A stretch of 64,000 nt of DNA, taken from NCBI GenBank assembly GCA_964527785.1, contig CAZGNO010000003.1:29422-93421 (forward strand), in the 5' to 3' direction. A program made the position numbers and the translations under genes. Shown piece by piece: positions 24,507 to 33,540 of the stretch. A model generated the notes under the pieces. It searched no databases. It saw nothing but the letters and a program-made list of their open reading frames with translations, and was not told the DNA's origin. The stretch's first letter is position 1. Each line of letters begins with the position of its first letter. The stretch is from JADJXV01 sp964527785 (lineage in GTDB: Bacteria > Bacteroidota > Ignavibacteria > Kapaibacteriales > UBA961).

Positions 24507-24851
24507 TTACTTAATTTGCACTATCGAACTCATTACTCCCGAAAGTATCGAGATAATAATTGCTCCCAGCATTGCCCACCAAAATCCCCGTATCTCAAAT
24601 CCGTCCAAAAATCCTGCAGAAATCCATAACACTACAGCATTGATTACCAGAGAAAAGAGTCCGAGTGTAATGAAAATTAACGGGATTGAAAAAAATGAAA
24701 GGATAGGTTTAAGTATAGCATTGAGCAACCCCAATACTATTGCTGCCAAAAGTGCTGTCTTGAAATTTTTAACAACAATTCCGGGCAGAATTGCAGCCGT
24801 TGCATAGATTGCAACTGAATTTATCAGCCAGACGAGCAGAAGGTTTATCAT
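24507..24851 (-). CDS. Holin-IV-superfamily small membrane protein (4 TM, unknown role)
   Basis: 114 residues from ATG 24851, chosen because AAAGGAGAA lies about eight bases upstream; the open frame extends to 24914. Four hydrophobic segments are visible: LLLVWLINSVAIYATAAIL, LLAAIVLGLLNAIL, IPLIFITLGLFSLVINAVVLW and FWWAMLGAIIISIL. The layout matches the widespread membrane family labelled mycobacterial 4-TM phage holin, superfamily IV. Despite the name these are housekeeping chromosomal proteins of unknown function, and there is no phage context here. Confidence 0.85.
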   Translation of the reverse strand: MINLLLVWLINSVAIYATAAILPGIVVKNFKTALLAAIVLGLLNAILKPILSFFSIPLIFITLGLFSLVINAVVLWISAGFLDGFEIRGFWWAMLGAIIISILSGVMSSIVQIK

Positions 24852-24978
24852 AAAAAGGTTCTCCTTTAAAGAAAAAGTGCCATTTTGATTGTTCAAATTT
24901 AATAACATCTTCACTTATTCGTCCTATACAATATTCAAGTTGCTATAAATATTTTTAACAATAGTGAAAGATAGTATT

Positions 24979-25407
24979 ATGCCTTACGATCCTATGATAG
25001 TGAAGCCGATGAGAGAAGAACTTACAGCCGTTGGTTTTGAAGAATTACTCACTCCCGAAGAAGTAGATGCTGCTGTGAAGCGTTCGGGAACATCGCTTGT
25101 GGTTGTTAATTCAGTATGTGGTTGCGCGGCAGGCGGAGCGCGTCCCGGAGTAGCAATGGCGGTAAAACACGAAGTGAAGCCGGATCATTTATTTACTGTT
25201 TTTGCAGGTCAAGACCTTGAAGCGGTTCAACGTATGCGAGAGTATTTCGTAGGGCAGCCACCGTCTTCGCCATCTATCGCTCTTTTGCGTGACGGACAGC
25301 TAATCGGCTTTATGCCCCGTCATGCAATCGAAGGGAATATGCCTGAAAGTATCGCTCATGCACTTACGACTGCCTTCGATAAAGTATGCGCTAAGCAGGT
25401 TGCTTAA
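24979..25407 (+). CDS. Bacilliredoxin, BrxA/BrxB (YphP/YqiW) family
   Basis: 142 residues from ATG 24979; a GTG at 24964 is an alternative. In Firmicutes, BrxA/B remove bacillithiol from oxidised proteins through a CGC motif. Here the motif is SVCGCAAGGARPG with Cys47 and Cys49, followed by HLFTVFAGQDLEAV and the SPSIALLRDG strand, the full family pattern. It is monocistronic with a terminator at 25447-25480. With the YfiT/DinB-type gene at 53578 it suggests a bacillithiol-like thiol system (inference). Confidence 0.93.
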   Translation: MPYDPMIVKPMREELTAVGFEELLTPEEVDAAVKRSGTSLVVVNSVCGCAAGGARPGVAMAVKHEVKPDHLFTVFAGQDLEAVQRMREYFVGQPPSSPSIALLRDGQLIGFMPRHAIEGNMPESIAHALTTAFDKVCAKQVA

Positions 25408-25446
25408 AAATAAAGAATAATAATCCTACGGCTTTTGGTAAATTTG

Positions 25447-25480
25447 CGGCGTTCAAGTAGTATTGAACGCCGTTTTTTAT
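25447..25480 (+). terminator. Intrinsic terminator after the bacilliredoxin gene
   Basis: 10-bp perfect stem CGGCGTTCAA (25447-25456) / TTGAACGCCG (25463-25472), six-base loop, TTTTTTATT. Confidence 0.92.
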
Positions 25481-25510
25481 TAGCGAACTATAAACTTTAC
25501 CTAGTCAGTC

Positions 25511-26755
25511 ATGGAAAATCCTCCTGTATTAAGATTCCCGATTGTTGCAGTTGTTGCTGTCAGTTCCATAGCTTTGGGTGTTTTTCTGTATTTGACGGGG
25601 ATGGCATTCAATCCCCTTATTATAAGTGGGGCTGCATTCTTTTTGCTGTATCCTTTCAGGCATGAATCAACCCTTATACGGAGAATGCTTGCACTGACGA
25701 TTATTCTTTTTAGTATGTGGATTCTTCAAGATTTGGGGATTACACTGCTGCCGTTTGCTGTAGCAATGCTTATTGCTTACTTACTCGATCCGGTCGTTTC
25801 TTGGTTGGAACGAAAGAAAATCCCCCGTTGGATTGCGGCTCTGTTTATTATTCTATGTATGGGTGGAGGAATAAGTTTAATTTCTATTTTTATTTTTCCT
25901 ATTGCATTTTTACAGCTTGATGATGTGATCCGCCAAATATCCACGATGATATCGTCTGCAACATCTTTTATTGAAAGTAGGAAATTTTATAGAATGCTAG
26001 AGAGTGTGGGGCTGTCTCAAAACACAATGAAAGGAATCGTCCAAAACGAACTAATGCCTAAAATTGAATCAATTTACAAGGTGATGCTTGGGGCACTGCT
26101 TTCTGTTTTTACAAGTCTTTCAGGAATTGCTTCGCAATTACTTAACGTTATCCTTATCCCGATTCTTTCGTTTTATTTTGTGAAAGACTTCCCGAAAATG
26201 AGGGAGTTTATACGGAGGATGGTTGAACGTAACAACAAGCAGACATTTAGTAATTTGATACGTATGAGTGATATACTCAAAGCGTATATCGGATGGCAGA
26301 TTATTGCTGCGATTATGGTAGGAACAGTAACCTCCATTTTGTTTTCACTATTTGGAGTGCCATATCCGGTAGTTTTGGGAGTACTCTGTGGTTTCTTTAA
26401 TCCGATTCCTCTCTTTGGCGGGATTGCAAGTATGGTTATAGGGATTATAACTGTACTTTTGGTCAATCCGTCGGGGGCAGGTGGTAATATTATAACAATT
26501 ATTTTGGTGATAAACGGACTTCACTTCTTTAATGCCTATTTTGTTGAGCCAAGAATTTTGGGCAAAAGAGTGGGGCTTCACCCGATTATATTACTTGCAT
26601 CATTATTTGTATTTGGGCATTTCTTCGGGTTTTTTGGGCTTTTGATTGCAGTACCGACTACAGCAATACTTATGATGTTTTTGCGAGATTGGGAAGAAAA
26701 ACAGGACAGTCAAGCCACTAAAATTATTAGTATAGGAGAAGAGCCGATAACATGA
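25511..26755 (+). CDS. AI-2E family transporter (PerM/YdiK/TqsA-like)
   Basis: 414 residues with about eight membrane helices. Family pattern: an N-terminal pair of helices with LLPFAVAMLIAYLLDPVVSWLERKKIPR (in pieces near 76-115), a central extramembrane helical region with a YFVKDFPKMREFI segment, then the conserved KAYIGWQIIAAI, GVPYPVVLGVLCGFFNPIPLFGG and VNGLHFFNAYFVEPRILGKRVGLHPI. Members export small molecules or act as Na+/H+ antiporters. The substrate cannot be inferred. It stands alone between terminators. Confidence 0.9.
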   Translation: MENPPVLRFPIVAVVAVSSIALGVFLYLTGMAFNPLIISGAAFFLLYPFRHESTLIRRMLALTIILFSMWILQDLGITLLPFAVAMLIAYLLDPVVSWLERKKIPRWIAALFIILCMGGGISLISIFIFPIAFLQLDDVIRQISTMISSATSFIESRKFYRMLESVGLSQNTMKGIVQNELMPKIESIYKVMLGALLSVFTSLSGIASQLLNVILIPILSFYFVKDFPKMREFIRRMVERNNKQTFSNLIRMSDILKAYIGWQIIAAIMVGTVTSILFSLFGVPYPVVLGVLCGFFNPIPLFGGIASMVIGIITVLLVNPSGAGGNIITIILVINGLHFFNAYFVEPRILGKRVGLHPIILLASLFVFGHFFGFFGLLIAVPTTAILMMFLRDWEEKQDSQATKIISIGEEPIT

Positions 26756-26798
26756 TGTATTGAGATATGAATGATGTACCGGAATACAGCAAAAATAA

Positions 26799-26840
26799 AA
26801 GCGGCAAGCAATGATTAATTGCTTGCCGCTTAAGTTTTTT
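26799..26840. terminator. Bidirectional terminator between convergent genes
   Basis: 14-bp stem AAGCGGCAAGCAAT (26799-26812) / ATTGCTTGCCGCTT (26818-26831), with TTTTTT on the plus side and TTTTATTTTT on the minus side. It serves the AI-2E gene and the LiaF-like gene. Confidence 0.9.
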
Positions 26841-26858
26841 ATAGTCGGACAGTATTGC

Positions 26859-27785
26859 TCAATACCGTGTAACTTTAAGTTTTGAAACACCGATATCAAA
26901 ATCCATTGTTAGCTTCTTTGCCGCCGATTCGTAGTTTGCCGTTTGAAAAGTATTTTCGTCAATCTTTTCAAATCCTATAAGGTCGGTTCCATTGAGTCCC
27001 GACTCATCCACTTCAATCCTGCAGCCGGAACTCGTTGGGATTTCTAGTTCGATAGAGCAAGCACCGCCTTCAAAATCCAAATGGGTACTGTCTGCTTTGT
27101 CACCGAATTTTACTTTGACTGAAGCAGCACCTACATCCATCGAAAGAGTACCTACGCGGTATTTGGAAAGGTCGAATTGTGAAGAGGATGCCCCAAGTTC
27201 GGCATTAATATTCCAAAGCGGGGTAGTATTAAGATGAATTTCTGCACGATTTCTGAAATTGTTATGCCCAAACAACCGGAAATGATTGTGTTCTTGCATT
27301 GAAACCACTACGGAACGTGCTGAATCATGACGGGTAGTTTCATAGGAATATTGTCCGATGCTTGATTCGGTGTACCCGTCAAGTAATTGTACCGATGTAT
27401 CTCCGATTGTGAAATTACCGGCACCTGCTTCGAGGGTAAAGTTATACACAAGTGCTGTGCTGTCATACGGTTCACTGATTTGCTGAACTGTATGTTTTCC
27501 CGACGGTGTATCGCAATTGTCATTACATGATTCCTTGATGGCATTAACACCTGTAAATATACCGGAAAACAACGAAACACCAAGTAATATACCTCCTAAT
27601 GCCGACATAACACCTCTGAGGGTTTGGTCTTGAACAAATGCTCTGGCACCAATAAGGACGAGGGCGAGAGGCCAAAGTTTCCAAATGTCTTCCCAGTAGA
27701 CATTTACCAAACCATAATTACCTAAGAGTAAAATAATACCGGAGCTTAAAAGAAATGCCCCCCAAAATATACTTCTAGCTTTCAT
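26859..27785 (-). CDS. LiaF-like membrane protein (LiaI/LiaF transmembrane region plus toastrack-type domain)
   Basis: 308 residues. The N-terminal ~85 residues hold about four hydrophobic helices with the LiaF-TM pattern (IFWGAFLLSSGIILLLGNYG, DIWKLWPLALVLIGA). The C-terminal part (about 110-308) is beta-rich with repeated strands (LEAGAGNFTIGD, ELGASSSQFDLS, MDVGAASVKVKFGD, FDIGVSKLKV), like the toastrack domains that follow PspC/LiaF in envelope-stress loci. It overlaps the pspC-like gene by four bases (ATGA), so the two are coupled. Presumed role: sensing or buffering of cell-envelope stress. Confidence 0.82.
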   Translation of the reverse strand: MKARSIFWGAFLLSSGIILLLGNYGLVNVYWEDIWKLWPLALVLIGARAFVQDQTLRGVMSALGGILLGVSLFSGIFTGVNAIKESCNDNCDTPSGKHTVQQISEPYDSTALVYNFTLEAGAGNFTIGDTSVQLLDGYTESSIGQYSYETTRHDSARSVVVSMQEHNHFRLFGHNNFRNRAEIHLNTTPLWNINAELGASSSQFDLSKYRVGTLSMDVGAASVKVKFGDKADSTHLDFEGGACSIELEIPTSSGCRIEVDESGLNGTDLIGFEKIDENTFQTANYESAAKKLTMDFDIGVSKLKVTRY

Positions 27786-28261
27786 AATTGTTCTTCCGGT
27801 TTGTTAATAGTTGGGGATTGAGTTTGTTTGTTTGAACGTTGCATTGAATTGTAGATAGTTGTTGCTCCGATAGCTACCAGAATCAGGGGCCATAGATTCG
27901 AGAAATCAATATCGGGAATATAATTTCCGGCAAGGAATATCACGCCAAGCGTAATTAGAAGTATTCCGCCCATAAGATTACGCTTTGATTTCTTTGCAGC
28001 CGGATCATAAACGTATTCATTCTCTATGGATGAAGGTTGGTTTTCTTGATCATCAGTTTTTTGTGAATATTCTACGATTTCATCTTTGTATGGCAGAGCA
28101 ATCATCAGGATGAGATAGAGTAAAAAACCCGTTCCATAAACAAAAAAAGAAACGGCAAAACCAATGCGGAGGAGGACGGGGTCAATGTCGAAGTACTCAG
28201 CGATTCCTGCGCAAACCCCGCCAACTACTTTGCCTTTTCTGAGGCGATAGGCACGTTGCAT
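27782..28261 (-). CDS. PspC-domain membrane protein
   Basis: 159 residues from ATG 28261, which has TTGGAGA about six bases upstream; an in-frame TTG at 28273 is less likely. The N-terminal PspC domain (about 1-60) shows LRKGKVVGGVCAGIAEYFDIDPVLLR and a following helix pair ending MIALPYK. A charged linker then leads to two more helices with a LiaF-like GGILLITLGVIFLAGN segment. PspC proteins act in phage-shock/envelope stress responses. There is no PspA gene nearby. It is coupled to the LiaF-like gene. Confidence 0.9.
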   Translation of the reverse strand: MQRAYRLRKGKVVGGVCAGIAEYFDIDPVLLRIGFAVSFFVYGTGFLLYLILMIALPYKDEIVEYSQKTDDQENQPSSIENEYVYDPAAKKSKRNLMGGILLITLGVIFLAGNYIPDIDFSNLWPLILVAIGATTIYNSMQRSNKQTQSPTINKPEEQL

Positions 28262-28480
28262 AGTGTTCTCCAATTAAATGTTAATAAATGTGAAATTCAT
28301 AGTGAAGTACGCAGTTGTAAAATTAAAAGTTTCATTTTAATTTTATAAAGTTGTATATGAAGGGTAGGGGAGTGGCTGCTGATTAGCTATGTTACCTGTG
28401 TATATTATGAGGTACCGGCTTGTTTTATATGGGCATATCAGTAGGATGGCATATCGTCCTGTTCAATTTGGAGCATTTAT

Positions 28481-28614
28481 GTCAAGGCAGGTGTTCACCT
28501 GCTTTCTGCTAAGATACCTTTTTACGAGACCATACTCTCAAAGTTATTGCAGGATTTACACTTACATATATTATTGGGCATTTAATGAAAGTCAGGTGTA
28601 GCACCTGCCTTGAC
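28481..28614. repeat. 134-bp element bounded by 13-bp perfect inverted repeats, each with a nested palindrome
   Basis: GTCAAGGCAGGTG (28481-28493) and CACCTGCCTTGAC (28602-28614) are exact reverse complements. Each end also folds on itself: GCAGGTG-TT-CACCTGC at 28487-28502 and CAGGTG-TAG-CACCTG at 28593-28607. No other copy was seen in this window. Confidence 0.7.
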
Positions 28615-28662
28615 TGACCAGAGATTTACTTCCAATAATTGTAAATATTTACTAGACTTTAT

Positions 28663-28696
28663 ATAAAAAAGGCGTAGAGTAATATCTACGCCTTTA
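28663..28696 (-). terminator. Intrinsic terminator of the ATP synthase cluster
   Basis: 11-bp stem AAAGGCGTAGA (28668-28678) / TCTACGCCTTT (28685-28695). On the minus strand it is followed by TTTTTATATAA, 31 bases after the atpG stop. Confidence 0.88.
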
Positions 28697-28725
28697 GAAA
28701 GGATTAGTCGTGATTGCACGATACG

Positions 28726-29625
28726 TTATTTTCTGAGAGCTTCTGCTCCGCCCACGATTTCGAGCATTTCTTTGGTGATAGATGCCTGGCGGGCTTTGTT
28801 GTATTGCAATTGGAGTGCCTTAATGAGGTCACGGGCGTTCGTAGTAGCATTATCCATTGCCATCATTCTTGCTGCCTGTTCTGCTGCATTAGAATCGAGC
28901 AGCGCAGTCCATACTTGGATATTGAGAAACTTAGGCAACAGCTCATTCATGATATCGCCGCGTGACGGCTCGAAAATATAATCATTGTTCATCTCGCCGT
29001 CGTGATGTTGCTTTGTCTGTTCTGATTTGCTGCGATCGAGCGGTAACAGCGAATGAAATTTAACTTCTTGTTTTATGATAGATTTGAATTCATTGCCGAA
29101 TATTTCAACCTTGTCATACTTCTCATTAATAAACCCGTCGGAGATAATCGAGGCAACGTCAAAGGCAGTACTAAAGTCAAGTTTAGCAAAAATATCAGGG
29201 AATTCTTGAATAACCGGTGTGTTTCTCTTGCTGAAATATGATACAGCACGCTTGCCAATCGGCAAAACGGAAACTTTTACACCGGGAAATTGAGAAGGGA
29301 GCGACTTTTCAATATGATACGTTGCCGCTTTAAGGAGATTCGCATTGAAACTGCCGCAAAGACCTCTGTCAGAAGAAACCACAACGACTGCAATTGATTT
29401 CACAGTTTTAGGTTTGCGCAGAAGCGGATGGAAAAAATCTTCATCCGACGCTGTAGCCAGATTAGTGAGAATTTCCGATAGTTTGAGCGTATATGGACGT
29501 GCAGCCATAATTGCTTCCTGAGCACGGCGAAGTTTTGCAGCCGCAACCATTTTCATTGCAGAAGTAATTTTTGCCGTGTTTTTTACCGCGCTGATGCGAT
29601 GGCGTATGTCGCGTAAAGTTGCCAT
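28726..29625 (-). CDS. atpG: ATP synthase subunit gamma
   Basis: 299 residues. Central shaft of F1, rotating inside alpha3beta3. N-terminal helix MATLRDIRHRISAVKNTAKITSAMKMVAAAKLRRAQ (in pieces) is the signature, as is the C-terminal helix ending TKEMLEIVGGAEALRK. SSDRGLCGSFNAN near 84-96 is also conserved. An insertion of about 15 polar residues (SEQTKQHHDGEMNND, near 200-215) is slightly unusual. It is separated from atpA by hldD. It is the last gene before the terminator at 28663-28696. Confidence 0.97.
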   Translation of the reverse strand: MATLRDIRHRISAVKNTAKITSAMKMVAAAKLRRAQEAIMAARPYTLKLSEILTNLATASDEDFFHPLLRKPKTVKSIAVVVVSSDRGLCGSFNANLLKAATYHIEKSLPSQFPGVKVSVLPIGKRAVSYFSKRNTPVIQEFPDIFAKLDFSTAFDVASIISDGFINEKYDKVEIFGNEFKSIIKQEVKFHSLLPLDRSKSEQTKQHHDGEMNNDYIFEPSRGDIMNELLPKFLNIQVWTALLDSNAAEQAARMMAMDNATTNARDLIKALQLQYNKARQASITKEMLEIVGGAEALRK

Positions 29626-29689
29626 AATATTCTATAAACTGACGTTATGTTTTTTATTCTGATGTATTAAATTCAAAAAGGAATGAGAG

Positions 29690-30655
29690 CTACCAGTATA
29701 ATTCCCCCGGCATCAAGTAATTAACTACATAGTCTTCGATGCTTTTTTCAAGTGTCTGAAATTCAAGATGAATTCCTGTGCCGTGAAGATTCGTCAAATC
29801 TGCCTCTGTAAAGTTCTGATATTGCGAGCGGATTGAATCAGGCATTTCCACATATTCAATGTTCACTTCACAATTCATTGCTGTAAAAACAGCAGCAGCC
29901 AAATCATTCCACGTTCTTGCTTTACCTGTACCTAGATTGTAAATGCCGGCAATGTTCTTGTTTTGTAACATATTCCACATTACGTTGCAAACATCTTTCG
30001 TATAGACAAAATCACGCATTTGGTATCCGTCGGCATATTCGTCTGAGTTTGATTTGAAAAGGCGGATTTTCCCGGTTTCTTCAATCTGACGGAATGCCTT
30101 TACTACCAAACTTGCCATTGCATTCTTATGATATTCATTCGGACCGAATACGTTAAAATATCGAATCCCGATGAACTCATTTTGAAGATTGTTATTCAAA
30201 ACCCATGTATCGAACATCAGTTTTGAATAGCCGTACATATTCAAGGGACGCAGTGTCCTGCATAACGAATCGGAATATCCTTGTTCACCAATGCCATAGG
30301 TTGCTGCGCTGCTTGCGTAGATAAACCTAATGCCTTTTTTGTGAGCGGCAGACGCAACATCAACACTATATCGGTAATTATTATCCAGAAGATAGTCTGC
30401 ATTGCGTTCGGTAGTTGCCGAACAAGCTCCAAGATGTATGATTGCTTCAATGTTGTCCCCGTACCCGTCGGATACAAGTTTTTGACGGAAAACATCAGGA
30501 TGGGTTATGTCGGTATATTGTTTGCCGACAAGATTTTTCCATTTGATTCCATCGCGGAGCTGGTCAACAATGAGAATATCATTAATACCTTCATCATTGC
30601 ATTTCCGTACAAATCCGCTGCCAATAAATCCTGCGCCGCCGGTTATTACCACCAT
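29690..30655 (-). CDS. hldD: ADP-L-glycero-D-manno-heptose 6-epimerase
   Basis: 321 residues, normal for the family. It converts ADP-D-glycero-manno-heptose to the L-glycero form for the LPS inner core. Rossmann motif GGAGFIGSGFVRKCND (6-21), DQLRDGIKWKNLVG near 31-44, HLGACSATTERN, the YxxxK pair in MYGYSKLMFD, and FNVFGPNEYHK. All fit HldD rather than a generic SDR. The gene lies between atpA (60-base gap) and atpG (64-base gap) on the same strand, an unexpected position with no obvious functional link. Confidence 0.93.
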   Translation of the reverse strand: MVVITGGAGFIGSGFVRKCNDEGINDILIVDQLRDGIKWKNLVGKQYTDITHPDVFRQKLVSDGYGDNIEAIIHLGACSATTERNADYLLDNNYRYSVDVASAAHKKGIRFIYASSAATYGIGEQGYSDSLCRTLRPLNMYGYSKLMFDTWVLNNNLQNEFIGIRYFNVFGPNEYHKNAMASLVVKAFRQIEETGKIRLFKSNSDEYADGYQMRDFVYTKDVCNVMWNMLQNKNIAGIYNLGTGKARTWNDLAAAVFTAMNCEVNIEYVEMPDSIRSQYQNFTEADLTNLHGTGIHLEFQTLEKSIEDYVVNYLMPGELYW

Positions 30656-30715
30656 TTGACACTCTAGTCCGCTAAATATGTGGCAAGAAACAACCCTTAT
30701 ACAGAGTCGTGATAT

Positions 30716-32266
30716 TTAAATTGTTGCTTTGAAACGATCGGTAAATTGCTTGATAGCTGTGTTCAGCATACCCTTTACCTCGTCATTCAAATCCTTGATT
30801 TCAATGATTGCATTCAGGGCTGCCTTATGAACTGATTCCATAAAATCCATAAATTCAGTTTCATAGCGTTTGAGATGCTCAAGAGGAATTTCATCCAGAT
30901 AGCCGTTTGTAGCTGCAAATACTAAAGCAATCTGACGCTCAACAGGAATCGGGCTGTACTGAGATTGCTTAAGGATTTCTGTAAGACGAGCACCGCGAGT
31001 AAGCTGTTGCTGTGTAGATTTATCAAGGTCAGAACCAAACTTTGCAAATGCTTCCAATTCACGGAACATGGCAAGCTCTAATTTAAGAGGACCTGCTACT
31101 TTTTTCATAGGTTTGATCTGAGCATTACCACCCACACGAGAAACGGAAATACCGACGTTGAGCGCTGGGCGAATACCTGCATTAAAGAGATTCGGCTCTA
31201 AGTAAATCTGACCGTCGGTAATCGAAATAACGTTTGTCGGGATATATGCAGAAACGTCACCTGCTTGGGTTTCGATAACAGGAAGAGCAGTCAGCGAACC
31301 GCTACCCAATGCAGTAGAAAGTTTGGAAGCGCGTTCCAGCAAACGGCTGTGGAGATAGAAAATATCACCGGGATATGCTTCACGTCCCGGTGGACGGCGA
31401 AGCAAAAGGGATACTTGGCGATATGCAGCGGCTTGTTTGGACAAGTCATCATAAATTACCAACGCATGGCGACCTGAATCACGGAAATATTCACCCATCG
31501 AGCAACCGCAATACGGCGCTACGAATTGAAGCGGGGCAGGGTCGGAAGCATTTGCAGTAACAATGATTGTATAGTCCATTGCTCCTTGTTCCTGAAGCGT
31601 ATGAAGCACATTCGCTACTGTAGAACCTTTTTGTCCGATAGCAACATACACGCAAAATACCGGCTCAATGCCAAGTTTTTTAGCTTCTTCGGTATGTGTA
31701 TATTTTTGGCTGATGATAGTATCAATTGCAACAACTGTTTTACCTGTTTGGCGGTCACCAATAATCAACTCACGTTGTCCGCGACCGATTGGAATAAGTG
31801 CGTCAATTGCCTTAATACCTGTTTGGAGAGGTTGTGTAACCGGTTGACGGTCAATAACACCCAACGCTTTGCGTTCGATAGGTAATGTCTTTGTAGTATG
31901 AATCGGTCCCTTACCGTCAATAGGCATACCAAGCGGATTAACAACACGACCAAGCAATTCCTCCCCTACAGGAACGGATGCAATCCGTCCTGTACGGCGA
32001 ACCGTATCACCTTCTTTTACCAAACGGTCATCACCGAAAAGCACAACACCAACGTTGTCTTCTTCCAGGTTAAGAACCATTCCCATAACACCGTTAGGGA
32101 ATTCAACAAGTTCCGAAACCATAACCTTTGTTAAGCCATAAATACGTGCCACACCGTCACCTACTTGTAGCACAGTACCTACTTCATATACGTCAACTTC
32201 GTTTTCATAACCGGAAAGTTGGCGACGCAAAATCGCGGAAATCTCTTCAGGATGAACTTCAGCCAT
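30716..32266 (-). CDS. atpA: ATP synthase subunit alpha
   Basis: 516 residues. Non-catalytic nucleotide-binding subunit of F1. P-loop GDRQTGKT near 170-177 within RGQRELIIGDRQTGKTVVA, GVARIYGL near the N-terminus, the family signature around PAINVGISVSRVG-like text (here PALNVGISVSRVG, with Leu), and the C-terminal helical domain. No insertions. It is followed by hldD and preceded by atpH after about 110 bases. The beta and epsilon genes (atpD, atpC) are not in this cluster, as is usual in Bacteroidota/Chlorobiota where they form a second locus. Confidence 0.98.
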   Translation of the reverse strand: MAEVHPEEISAILRRQLSGYENEVDVYEVGTVLQVGDGVARIYGLTKVMVSELVEFPNGVMGMVLNLEEDNVGVVLFGDDRLVKEGDTVRRTGRIASVPVGEELLGRVVNPLGMPIDGKGPIHTTKTLPIERKALGVIDRQPVTQPLQTGIKAIDALIPIGRGQRELIIGDRQTGKTVVAIDTIISQKYTHTEEAKKLGIEPVFCVYVAIGQKGSTVANVLHTLQEQGAMDYTIIVTANASDPAPLQFVAPYCGCSMGEYFRDSGRHALVIYDDLSKQAAAYRQVSLLLRRPPGREAYPGDIFYLHSRLLERASKLSTALGSGSLTALPVIETQAGDVSAYIPTNVISITDGQIYLEPNLFNAGIRPALNVGISVSRVGGNAQIKPMKKVAGPLKLELAMFRELEAFAKFGSDLDKSTQQQLTRGARLTEILKQSQYSPIPVERQIALVFAATNGYLDEIPLEHLKRYETEFMDFMESVHKAALNAIIEIKDLNDEVKGMLNTAIKQFTDRFKATI

Positions 32267-32379
32267 ATTCTTACCTTTGTTTAATAATATTTACAAGTTT
32301 AAATTCTTTTTTACTATCAGCTTGATGATAATCAGATTTTGATGCGGCTATTTCGAAATTGTTTCAACGTAATTTCAAA

Positions 32380-32955
32380 TCAACTAACCGCTAAAGTCTT
32401 TTGAAGTGATAACGGCATATCAACACCCGAAAGCTGTTTGTAAAGCATTTCGAGATGATGACGGACGCTACCGTCATATACTAAATCGTCAATTTTAACA
32501 ACAGCACCGCCACGTAGGTCAGGATTAACTTTGAACTGGGAAATAACAGATTTTTGAGTGATATTCGCGATTGTTTGTGCCAGTTTTTGTTGCAATTCCG
32601 CCTCTAACTCAACCGAAGTTGTAAAGTCAACAGGCAATAGATTCATCCGTGTATTGTACAAGTCTTGGAAAGCATCAATAATTTCAATCATCATACTTTC
32701 ACGGCGTTTCTCGGCAATCAACATTAGAAAATCAAGCGTAGTTTGGTTAATCATCGAGCCGTAAAGCTCTTTGAAAATTTCTTGCTTTTTGTTGTGTGGG
32801 ACAACAGGACTGCTCAGGAAGGTACGTAAATCTTTGGACTGATGTATTGTAGCTTGAACGGCGAGTAAATCTTGGTACACTTGTTCTATTTGTTCAGTTT
32901 TTAAGGCACCGAAAAGTGCTTGGGCATATCGTTTTACAATGCGGGTATTAATCAT
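32380..32955 (-). CDS. atpH: ATP synthase subunit delta
   Basis: 191 residues. Connects F1 to the peripheral stalk. N-terminal helical domain INTRIVKRYAQALFGALK, a central LRTFLSSPVVPHNKKQEIFKELYG segment, and a C-terminal strand pattern (VNPDLRGGAVVKIDDLVYDGSVRHHLEMLYKQL in pieces) containing the conserved GG...V.ID...DGS motif near 159-172. It lies 27 bases after atpF. Confidence 0.95.
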   Translation of the reverse strand: MINTRIVKRYAQALFGALKTEQIEQVYQDLLAVQATIHQSKDLRTFLSSPVVPHNKKQEIFKELYGSMINQTTLDFLMLIAEKRRESMMIEIIDAFQDLYNTRMNLLPVDFTTSVELEAELQQKLAQTIANITQKSVISQFKVNPDLRGGAVVKIDDLVYDGSVRHHLEMLYKQLSGVDMPLSLQKTLAVS

Positions 32956-32982
32956 GGCTGATAGTTTGCGAAAATAAAAATA

Positions 32983-33477
32983 TTAGTTTTTCGATACTTC
33001 ATCAATATATGATTCAATCAGTGCACGATGACTCTCAGCATTCATTGAACTTCCTAAAATCTTAGCGGTAGCTTGTACAACGAGTGAAGCTGTTTCTGAG
33101 CGCAATGATTGGAGTGCAGCTTCTTTCTCACGCTCTATTTCACGCTGTGCTTCGGTAATCTTTGTATGCTTTACACGTTCAGCTTCTTCGTGGGCTGCTT
33201 GGATTAATACTTCTGCCTGATGCTTACCTTCTTTTACAAGGTTCATCATATCTTGTTGGGCCGAAGTGATTTTGGCTTGGCTTTCTTTTAACAAAGCGCG
33301 GGCTTCGGCGTTAATGCGGTCAGCTTCGCTGATTGAGTTTGAAATGCCCTCTTGTCTGGATTTAAGTGAATCGAGCAATGGCTTGAATCCAAATTTCCCA
33401 ATAATACCAAGAAACAGCAAGAAATTGAAAACAGTCCAAATAATCAGACCGGGCGAAACATTGAGTAGATTTTCCAT
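32983..33477 (-). CDS. atpF: ATP synthase subunit b
   Basis: 164 residues. Peripheral stalk. One N-terminal membrane helix (LIIWTVFNFLLFLGIIGKFGF, about 11-31) followed by a long charged coiled coil of Ala/Glu/Lys heptads (about 35-140) and a C-terminal helix. Standard length. It is preceded by the hairpin at 33541-33617, which may lower its expression relative to atpE. Confidence 0.95.
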   Translation of the reverse strand: MENLLNVSPGLIIWTVFNFLLFLGIIGKFGFKPLLDSLKSRQEGISNSISEADRINAEARALLKESQAKITSAQQDMMNLVKEGKHQAEVLIQAAHEEAERVKHTKITEAQREIEREKEAALQSLRSETASLVVQATAKILGSSMNAESHRALIESYIDEVSKN

Positions 33478-33540
33478 TTTAATTTATTTAAGTATCAAAC
33501 AGTACATGAAGAAATAAAGTTGAAATTCTTTGTATTTGGT

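Larger units (their letters stand above)
28262..28725. other. Intergenic region with palindromic repeat
   Basis: About 460 bases, no gene. It contains the inverted-repeat element 28481-28614 and the atpG terminator; the rest is AT-rich without visible motifs. Confidence 0.6.

Noticed and set aside
24507..24851. Phage origin suggested by the holin-type family name
   Set aside because: The family is a common chromosomal membrane protein; there is no lysin or other phage gene nearby.
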